From: a virus
Reading direction: 5' to 3' (one strand)
IMG/VR virus record: IMGVR_UViG_3300035071_000150
Span: 1 to 59,837 of that record
DNA: 59,837 bases
Below the pieces are notes generated by a model. The model was not told the DNA's origin and did no database searches. It saw only the letters and a list, made by a program, of their open reading frames with translations. Shown here one piece after another: positions 54,567 to 59,837 of this stretch (positions within the stretch are counted from its first letter, which is position 1; each line of letters starts with the position of its first letter). The position numbers and the translations under genes were made by a program.

Positions 54567-54902
54567 ATGGCGACGGTAAGCACCCGGTTTTACGAGTTCG
54601 ATCAGAACAACTCTGGGGGCTCGTTTGTGTTCGACGACTCGCGCGGCTTAGGCCCTGGAGTTTGGATCGAGGCGTTGGATAGCGATCATGCCAACACGCG
54701 CGCCGAGAGCATCGGGATCTATTTCGATGGAGTGCTAAGTGGTCAGGATTGCGGATGCTGCGGCGACCGTTGGGATCCGGCGCATGGGGGCGGCATCGAA
54801 GAGCCGATGATCGACGGCCCCTACACATTCATGTGGACCGATACGGTTTACGTCCACCGGATTGACGGGACGGTTGAGCGCGTGAAGAAGCCCGACGCCT
54901 AA
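54567..54902 (+). CDS. Hypothetical protein, 111 aa
   Basis: MATVSTRFYEFDQNNSGGSF, FDDSRGLGPGVWIEALDSDH, then CGCCGDRWDPA with three Cys and a beta-rich end. This FxFDxxxxGG type is a recurring phage protein; role unknown, maybe metal-binding. GGAGTGAGAG precedes the start. Confidence 0.65.
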   Translation: MATVSTRFYEFDQNNSGGSFVFDDSRGLGPGVWIEALDSDHANTRAESIGIYFDGVLSGQDCGCCGDRWDPAHGGGIEEPMIDGPYTFMWTDTVYVHRIDGTVERVKKPDA

Positions 54903-54957
54903 CCCCTCCGCTCCCCCAAGCGCCGCCCCGCGCGGCGTTTCAGAGAGTCGAGACGCA

Positions 54958-55212
54958 ATGGAGAGAACCGTGTTTTCCAACCCCAATATCTTCGATGGCG
55001 TCGAGCCCAACGGACGCCTCACGCGCGGCACGGTCGCGGCGATGGTGGCCGCGATACCGCCCGGCACGCCATTGACCCGCGAGGCGGTGTCGGAAGCGCT
55101 GCGGCGGGACAGCTATTACCAAGTTCTGATCGACGCGCGGATTGATGAAGTCATGGCGCTGATCGCGGAGAAGACGGCGCATGTCGCGCACATGCGGAGG
55201 GCGGTGGGATGA
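54958..55212 (+). CDS. Hypothetical protein, 84 aa
   Basis: FDGVEPNGRLTRGTVAAMVA, LTREAVSEALRRDSYYQVLI, helical with a basic end. Could be a small DNA-binding or chaperone-like protein. ATGA overlap with the following gene. Confidence 0.55.
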   Translation: MERTVFSNPNIFDGVEPNGRLTRGTVAAMVAAIPPGTPLTREAVSEALRRDSYYQVLIDARIDEVMALIAEKTAHVAHMRRAVG

Positions 55213-55505
55213 CGAAGATTCCTGAGGCGATGATCGAGCGCGCGGCGATAACCGAAACCGAACGCGAACTGGCGCGACACGCCCTCGGTTTGAAGGATGG
55301 GCGCAAGCAGTCCTATCGCAACCGTTATGTCGTCGACGCCGGGGAAGACCACGCGGCGTGGTGCGGTTTAGTCGAAAGGGGGTTGGCGCGCCGACGCGCC
55401 GGCAATCAGATAACCGGCGGGATGGATTGCTTCTGGCTCACGCGCGCCGGCGCCGAATCCGCCCTTAACCCCGGCGAGAAATTAGACCCGGAGGATTTCC
55501 CATGA
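55209..55505 (+). CDS. Hypothetical protein, 98 aa
   Basis: MTKIPEAMIERAAITETERE, ARHALGLKDGRKQSYRNRYV, HAAWCGLVERGLARRRAGNQ, CFWLTRAGAESAL. It is a known type of small phage protein with a winged-helix-like body (LTRxGxxxAL), so weak DNA binding is possible. ATGA overlaps on both sides. Confidence 0.65.
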   Translation: MTKIPEAMIERAAITETERELARHALGLKDGRKQSYRNRYVVDAGEDHAAWCGLVERGLARRRAGNQITGGMDCFWLTRAGAESALNPGEKLDPEDFP

Positions 55506-55621
55506 TCGCCTTCGTTCTCGCTCACCCGTGGCTATCCATCGGCGTCTGGCTCGTCTCGATGGGCGTGGCGTATCTGTTTGTGTTCGGCGCGTCGAAGGAC
55601 AGCGGGAGGGACGGGGAATGA
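55502..55621 (+). CDS. Tiny membrane protein, 39 aa
   Basis: One span (FVLAHPWLSIGVWLVSMGVA) and a charged tail (SKDSGRDGE). It is joined to both neighbours by ATGA overlaps, which supports that it is translated. Confidence 0.55.
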   Translation: MIAFVLAHPWLSIGVWLVSMGVAYLFVFGASKDSGRDGE

Positions 55622-55812
55622 CGACGTTCTACGAGTTCGCTAGCAGCAGCCCATTTCTGACATTCTTTCTAGCTGTCGGAATTGTTGAACTAATCAAATA
55701 CTTCGCTCGCGCAATCCTCCGCGGCGTTCTAGTGAGCGTTCGGGGATGGCCTCCCGCGCATCTGGACGCTGACGGTGATTGGAAGCCAGAGCCGAAGAAA
55801 GACGACGAATGA
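55618..55812 (+). CDS. Small membrane protein, 64 aa
   Basis: ATG 55618 overlaps the previous stop. A hydrophobic part (FLTFFLAVGIVELIKYFARA) precedes a polar C-terminus with WPPAHLDADGDWKPEPKKDD, a tail seen on several small phage membrane proteins. Unknown. Confidence 0.55.
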   Translation: MTTFYEFASSSPFLTFFLAVGIVELIKYFARAILRGVLVSVRGWPPAHLDADGDWKPEPKKDDE

Positions 55813-56099
55813 CCAGCAAACAATCCATACCGCCAGACCGCGCCACGCACGCCGCCTATGTCGACGCTGGGATGGCCCCGCTCGACGGCTATATCGACCG
55901 ATGGGAAAAGCCGCGACCCAAAAATATCAAGATAGACCCGCCGCTTGAAGCCATCAAGGCGATTTGCACGTTCGGGCGGATCGTCGAGGGAATCGGGCTC
56001 GTGCTGTGCGCTCCGGGTCTCGTGTTGATGATCGCCGGCATGTGGATTGGGATGGGCGGCGGCGCGCTGTGGAACCGAGCGAAGGGGAGAGCGAAGTGA
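55809..56099 (+). CDS. Small membrane protein, 96 aa
   Basis: Polar first half (PPDRATHAAYVDAGMAPLDG), then a strongly hydrophobic stretch (GIGLVLCAPGLVLMIAGMWI) and a basic end. One or two spans. ATGA overlap with previous, GTGA with next gene. Confidence 0.55.
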   Translation: MTSKQSIPPDRATHAAYVDAGMAPLDGYIDRWEKPRPKNIKIDPPLEAIKAICTFGRIVEGIGLVLCAPGLVLMIAGMWIGMGGGALWNRAKGRAK

Positions 56100-56257
56100 G
56101 CCTAATGACTGATCTTCTCAATGACGCCAAGGTCTATCGCGGACGGGCTCACAAGCTCATGCGGCAAGGGTATGTCGCTAACGCCAAGTCTTATCTTAGA
56201 TCGGCACTGTATTGCGTCACTCAGGCGAAGCGTTTGCTAGGAAGGACGAACAAATGA
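56096..56257 (+). CDS. Small basic protein, 50-53 aa
   Basis: GTG 56096 overlaps the upstream stop; ATG 56105 is the alternative. KVYRGRAHKLMRQGYVANAK and YLRSALYCVTQAKRLLGR form basic helices. Possibly nucleic-acid binding. ATGA overlap with the Gp157-family gene. Confidence 0.5.
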   Translation: MSLMTDLLNDAKVYRGRAHKLMRQGYVANAKSYLRSALYCVTQAKRLLGRTNK

Positions 56258-56775
56258 CCACGATGCTCGAAGCCGCTGTCGCGACGCACCTAGCACTTCG
56301 CGAACAATTGAAGGCGGAATATGCGCTTGACGACGACGATCAAGCGCTGATCGACACGCTTGATGGAATCTCCGATCTCAAGGAACTAATTTCCTATGCC
56401 GCCCGTCAGGCGCGTTACGAGGAAGCGCAATGCGAGGCGTGTAAGTCGCTTATTGCCGCGATGCAGGAGCGGATGCGGCGCCGAGGAGAGAAGGCCGAGA
56501 AGTTGCGGGCAGCGATCATCGCGGCGATGGAATCCGCTAGCGAGCGCAAAGTCGATGCTCCAGATTGCACGATCAGCATTAGCGCCGGTAAAGCCAAGGT
56601 GGTTGTCGTTAGAGAAGCCTCGGAATCCTGCCCGAAGCGCTACGTGCGCGTGAAGCAGACCTATTCATGGGACCGCGACGCACTGGCGATCGGTCTCGAT
56701 CAATTCGACCAAGACGCCATGGCGCTTGCTCATTGGTCTAACCCGGAGCCCGTCCTAACCTTGCGAGGCAAATAG
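56254..56775 (+). CDS. Gp157-family protein
   Basis: 173 aa with the siphovirus Gp157 layout: a helical N-terminal half (LKAEYALDDDDQALIDTLDG, ACKSLIAAMQERMRRRGEKA), then beta strands DAPDCTISISAGKAKVVVVR and SCPKRYVRVKQTYSWDRDAL. The family was linked to phage resistance in Streptococcus and is often next to recombination genes, as here. Start ATG 56254. Confidence 0.8.
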   Translation: MTTMLEAAVATHLALREQLKAEYALDDDDQALIDTLDGISDLKELISYAARQARYEEAQCEACKSLIAAMQERMRRRGEKAEKLRAAIIAAMESASERKVDAPDCTISISAGKAKVVVVREASESCPKRYVRVKQTYSWDRDALAIGLDQFDQDAMALAHWSNPEPVLTLRGK

Positions 56776-56777
56776 CC

Positions 56778-57479
56778 ATGACGGACCATCTGGAACTTTG
56801 GCGCTCGGTCGAGAAAACCGACCCCGCGCATGTCAAGGAAATCACCGGCAAGCAATACAAGGGAAACTCCCCGAAGCCTCATTACATCATCATGAAGGCG
56901 ACGGAGACGTTCGGCCCGTGCGGCATCGGATGGGGCTTCACCATAGAAGAGCGCGTCGAAGATGGCGCCATGATCGTCCCTGGATTTCACGAGCGCATGA
57001 GCATCGCTAAGGTGAAGGTCTGGTATAAATGGAACGGCGAGCGCGGCGAGGTCGAGCATATCGGCGGCACGCCATTTTCTGGACAGCGCAGCAACGGCAA
57101 GCCGTTCACTGACGAAGACGCCGTGAAGAAATCCGTTACCGACGCGCTGGTGAAGGCGCTCTCAATGCTCGGGTTCGCTGGCGATATTTTCATGGGCCGT
57201 TACGACGACTCGAAATACGTCAATGAACTGCGGATCGAAGAGCGCGAGAAAGAGCGCGAGGCGAAGCGCGCCGACGATCCCGCCATCGCCTATGTCTGCA
57301 AGGCCAAGAGCGACATTCAATGCTACGCGACGCCCGGAGAATTGAAGGCTTATTGGGAAGCCGAAACCAAGGAGCGCGAGCGGCAGGGCGTCGTCAAAGG
57401 GACGAAGGCATACGAAGAACTTTGGGATTTGTTCTGTGCCACGGGCAAGAGACTGGCAAGCAGGAAAGAGGCGGCGTGA
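56778..57479 (+). CDS. Candidate single-strand annealing protein (ERF/Rad52-like)
   Basis: 233 aa. YIIMKATETFGPCGIGWGFT in the first third and DAVKKSVTDALVKALSMLGF, AGDIFMGRYDDSKYVNEL in the second look like the core strand and helix of ERF/Rad52-type annealing proteins, where KxAxTDALKRALxxLG is shared. A charged C-terminal tail follows. Gp157-family gene before and a small OB-like gene after make a recombination cassette. Not a firm family assignment. Confidence 0.6.
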   Translation: MTDHLELWRSVEKTDPAHVKEITGKQYKGNSPKPHYIIMKATETFGPCGIGWGFTIEERVEDGAMIVPGFHERMSIAKVKVWYKWNGERGEVEHIGGTPFSGQRSNGKPFTDEDAVKKSVTDALVKALSMLGFAGDIFMGRYDDSKYVNELRIEEREKEREAKRADDPAIAYVCKAKSDIQCYATPGELKAYWEAETKERERQGVVKGTKAYEELWDLFCATGKRLASRKEAA

Positions 57480-57697
57480 TGGCTTTCGAGATTCGTGAAA
57501 ATAGTGGTTCCCTGTTCAAGAACGACAAGAAGGAAAAGCCGTCGCATCCCAATGCGCGAGGGCGAGCCAAGATCGGCGGAGTTGAGTATTTCGTGGATGC
57601 GTGGACCAAGGAAGACAAGAACGGGAACAAGTTCCAGTCGCTCGCTTTCAAGCCTGTCGAGGCGAAGCGTGATCAAGCAGAGGATAATCCGTTTTGA
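57479..57697 (+). CDS. Small protein, possible ssDNA-binding OB fold, 72 aa
   Basis: MAFEIRENSGSLFKNDKKEK, GRAKIGGVEYFVDAWTKEDK, KFQSLAFKPVEAKRDQAEDN. Beta-rich with an acidic end, size and style of minimal ssDNA-binding proteins or DUF736-like proteins. Its ATG overlaps the stop of the annealing-like gene (GTGATGG). Confidence 0.55.
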   Translation: MAFEIRENSGSLFKNDKKEKPSHPNARGRAKIGGVEYFVDAWTKEDKNGNKFQSLAFKPVEAKRDQAEDNPF

Positions 57698-58167
57698 GCA
57701 AGCCGGCCGCCATTCAAGCCGCGTTCGCGGACTTCAAACTCGTTCGCGGGCGAAAGGTCGCGCAACTCGTCTTCGAAGTTCCGATAGAGCAAGCCGACGC
57801 GGCGCTGGCGGCGTTGGGCGGTCTGCCAAGTTCGATTGACGAGCGATGGTGCGGGATAGCGCGCCTTGATCTTTCCAAGGCGAGCGCGCCAGCATCAAAC
57901 ATCGCCATTCCGAAAGAAAAGCGCCGTTTTGCTGAACTGCCGATAGCAACACAAGCCGCGCTGCTATGCGGACGTGAAGCGTTTTGGCGATTCATGCGGG
58001 AAGTGATGGACTACCAATCCGCGCGCGACGAAGCTTCCACAGCGAGCGCGCTTCGGACTTGGTGCGGTGTTTCTTCGCGATCTGATTTAGCAAATAATTC
58101 TGAGGCGGCGGCTGTGTTCGTTGAATTAAGCCTCCAGTTCGAGGCTTGGCTTGCGGAGCCGATATGA
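57694..58167 (+). CDS. Hypothetical protein, 157 aa
   Basis: AFADFKLVRGRKVAQLVFEV and ALAALGGLPSSIDERWCGIA form an N-terminal module found in several alphaproteobacterial phages; the C-terminal part (CGREAFWRFMREVMDYQSAR, TWCGVSSRSDL) is another shared module. Probably part of the recombination cassette. No known activity. Confidence 0.65.
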   Translation: MSKPAAIQAAFADFKLVRGRKVAQLVFEVPIEQADAALAALGGLPSSIDERWCGIARLDLSKASAPASNIAIPKEKRRFAELPIATQAALLCGREAFWRFMREVMDYQSARDEASTASALRTWCGVSSRSDLANNSEAAAVFVELSLQFEAWLAEPI

Positions 58168-58580
58168 GCAAGCGGAGAGAATTTTCGAAGTCGGACAAAG
58201 CCGAGATCATGGCGCGCTGCCGCGTCCCGACCGGATGGGCCTGCGAGGAATGCGGCTTGATCGTCCAGAGTGGGGAAGTGGATCATACAATCGCGGAAGC
58301 TCTGGTCATCGACAAGACGAAGAAACTGACGGCGAAGGACGGAAAATTCCTATGCCGCCCCTGCCATCAAGGCCCGGAAGGCAAGACGCCAAAGGACAAG
58401 GGAATTATCGCCAAGGCGAAGCGGGTTGAATCGAAGTATCTCGGAACCGAGCGCGAGAAGCCGAAGATAAAATCCGCGCCGCTCCAGTCCGGCAAGCGCG
58501 AGCCGGCGATAGTGAAGCGCCCGGCTAATGAAACCGGTCTGACGCGATTGCAGCGATGGGCTCTAGGAGAAGCGCAATGA
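58164..58580 (+). CDS. HNH-type nuclease-like protein
   Basis: 138 aa: WACEECGLIVQSGEVDHTIA, EALVIDKTKKLTAKDGKFLC, RPCHQGP. CxxC and CxxCH clamp a zinc, DH in EVDHT is the HNH start, so a nuclease core is present. The basic C-terminal part may bind DNA. In phages such genes often lie near integrase or recombination genes. Start ATG 58164 overlaps the previous stop. Confidence 0.75.
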   Translation: MSKRREFSKSDKAEIMARCRVPTGWACEECGLIVQSGEVDHTIAEALVIDKTKKLTAKDGKFLCRPCHQGPEGKTPKDKGIIAKAKRVESKYLGTEREKPKIKSAPLQSGKREPAIVKRPANETGLTRLQRWALGEAQ

Positions 58581-58620
58581 CCACCCGCCACCCCCGCGCG
58601 CATCAGGGAGATCGCGAGAG

Positions 58621-58815
58621 ATGAGCCGCCGAGCCGCGAGATGCACCCAAGCCGACATCGCCCGCGCCCTTCGAGCGGCGAAGCAGGAAAATTCGCCCGT
58701 CGCCGTCGAGATCACGCCGGATGGGACGATCAGGCTTGTCCCGGTCCAGCCCGCGCCGGCGCATCACAAGGCCAAGGGCACGCCTATTGAGCCAGAACGG
58801 ATAATCAGGCTGTAA
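58621..58815 (+). CDS. Small protein beside integrase, possible excisionase-type
   Basis: 64 aa: CTQADIARALRAAKQENSPV, AVEITPDGTIRLVPVQPAPA. A short N-terminal helix pair then a beta hairpin (VEITPDGTIRL). This type is often found just before integrase in rhizobial-type prophages. A role in directing recombination is possible. Its last base is shared with the integrase ATG. A 15-codon frame lies upstream at 58577-58624 and is not called. Confidence 0.6.
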   Translation: MSRRAARCTQADIARALRAAKQENSPVAVEITPDGTIRLVPVQPAPAHHKAKGTPIEPERIIRL

Positions 58816-59837
58816 TGAACGCCATGCCTCGCCGTCGCCCCCCGAACCTCCATAAAGAGACCACGCGCCACGGCCTGACGGTCTGGTATGTCCGCAAGGG
58901 CAGGGGGCCGCGCATCCGCATACGGGCGGCGTTCGGGACGAAGGAATTTTCCCAGCAATACGAGGCCGCGATGCGCGGGGAGATCGCCCCAAGGCGCGCG
59001 GCAGACAGAGCCGGCGCCCTCGCGTGGCTGATAGCGCGTTATCGCGAGTCCCGCGCTTGGACGAAGTTGGCGCCGGCGACGCGCGACCAGCGCGAGAATA
59101 TCTTGGTTCACGTCGAAAGGGGCGCCGGGCATGAGTCGTTCGCCGCGATTGGGCGGAAGTCCATCACGAAGGGCATGGACGACCGACAAGCGACGCCGCA
59201 CCAAGCCAACAATTTCCTGAAAACGATGCGCGGCCTTTTTAGATGGGCCGTCAAGGAAGAATATCTGGTGGCGGATCCAACGGAAGGCGTCCCGCTTCTT
59301 ACTGTCAAATCGGACGGTTTTCATACTTGGTCTGACGCGGAAATCGACAAATTCGAGGCGCGTTGGGAGATCGGGACGCGGGAACGGCTAGCGATGACCA
59401 TTCTGCTTTACACCGGCTTGAGGCGTGGCGATGCGTCACAGCTAGGCCCGCAGCATGTCCGCGATGGCGTGATCCATCTGAAAACCGAGAAAACCGGATC
59501 CGAGGTCTCAATACCGATCTTGCCGGAATTGCAAACGATCATCGACGCGACGCCGCATAGCCCTCGCGCCTTTATCGCAACCCCTAGGGGAGGGCCGATG
59601 GTCAAGGAGGCGTTTGGGGGGTGGTTCAAGCTGGCCTGCATCGCCGCTGGCGTTCCGGGCACGGCTCACGGCCTCCGCAAGGCCGGCGCCACGCGCGCGG
59701 CGGAGAACGGCGCGACCGTGGCCGAGCTGGAGGCCATTTTCGGTTGGCACGGCGGCGGCATGGCGGCGCTCTACACCCGCAAGGCGAATCGGAAGAAATT
59801 GGCCGGCGGCGCGATCGGGAAGCTGTCGAAAAAGTGA
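58815..59837 (+). CDS. int: Tyrosine-family integrase
   Basis: 340 aa. N-terminal arm, core-binding domain (about 65-155, WLIARYRESRAWTKLAPATR) and catalytic domain with the full set: Arg203 (TGLRRGD), Lys226 (TEKTG), His285 and Arg288 (AHGLRKAG), His312 (FGWHGGG) and Tyr320 (ALYTRKA). It inserts the phage genome at a host attachment site. The stop is the last base of the window, so the attachment site lies just outside or across the ends. Start ATG 58815; a later Met at residue 4 is also possible. Confidence 0.93.
   Translation: MNAMPRRRPPNLHKETTRHGLTVWYVRKGRGPRIRIRAAFGTKEFSQQYEAAMRGEIAPRRAADRAGALAWLIARYRESRAWTKLAPATRDQRENILVHVERGAGHESFAAIGRKSITKGMDDRQATPHQANNFLKTMRGLFRWAVKEEYLVADPTEGVPLLTVKSDGFHTWSDAEIDKFEARWEIGTRERLAMTILLYTGLRRGDASQLGPQHVRDGVIHLKTEKTGSEVSIPILPELQTIIDATPHSPRAFIATPRGGPMVKEAFGGWFKLACIAAGVPGTAHGLRKAGATRAAENGATVAELEAIFGWHGGGMAALYTRKANRKKLAGGAIGKLSKK

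Noticed and set aside
58577-58624. 15-codon frame between HNH gene and the gene before integrase
   Set aside because: Too short to support; overlaps alone are not enough evidence.

Overview
The window looks like a complete, or nearly complete, temperate podovirus-type prophage of an alphaproteobacterium. The host assignment rests on phage copies of two proteins typical of that class, a GcrA-type cell-cycle regulator (47327-47932) and a GapR/DUF2312 nucleoid protein (48314-48610), together with high GC and coding style. The genus cannot be told from the sequence. The virion genes follow the order of Salmonella phage P22: small terminase, large terminase, portal, scaffold, coat, gp4-like and gp10-like tail closure proteins, a gp7-like protein and two large ejection proteins.

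Layout. (1) 1-4804: one minus-strand gene, then a plus-strand run of small genes with zinc-ribbon proteins, a J-domain protein and a DnaJ-type zinc-finger gene broken by an in-frame TGA. (2) 4820-9896, minus strand: lysis and accessory genes, with holin-like proteins, a papain-like NlpC/P60-type hydrolase, a GH73-type endolysin, a Gp49/Sf6-gp66 family protein and a Tad2-like (DUF2829) protein. (3) 9930-10799, plus strand: a small regulator island with an XRE repressor. (4) 10916-38284, minus strand: the late operon, running from small terminase at its right end to tail fibres at its left end. Two free-standing HNH endonucleases, an opposite-strand lipoprotein gene and several small basic proteins interrupt it. 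(5) 38285-38676: a non-coding block with a strong minus-strand promoter, an early hairpin and a leader that can fold. I read this as a late-gene control region comparable to lambda Q/PR'. (6) 38677-51789, minus strand: the early operon, with a Cro-like protein, multi-HTH proteins, a second Tad2-like protein, GapR, RusA, GcrA, a PAPS-reductase-like enzyme, DnaB helicase and a replication initiator. (7) 51794-51855: the immunity switch, with the LexA/CI-type repressor on the plus strand at 51861-52577. (8) 52608-59837, plus strand: an operon of small genes, a Gp157-family protein, a candidate single-strand annealing protein, an HNH protein and, last, a tyrosine integrase whose stop codon is the last base of the window.

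How it works together. The CI-like repressor sits between divergent promoters, and a similar sequence element lies at the plus-strand promoter at 52608, so one repressor may silence both early operons. The last gene of the minus early operon lies directly upstream of the late promoter, which makes it a candidate late activator or antiterminator.

The most striking single feature is an intein of 341 residues in the Walker A motif of DnaB. It carries the hallmarks of a class 3 intein (Ala at position 1 and a Trp/Cys/Thr triplet), and its first LAGLIDADG motif has lost the usual acidic residue. Other points of interest are two Tad2-like proteins, a truncated cytosine-methyltransferase start, three consecutive tail-region proteins with Sec signal peptides, and a collar-type fibre gene that appears to use an ATC start codon.
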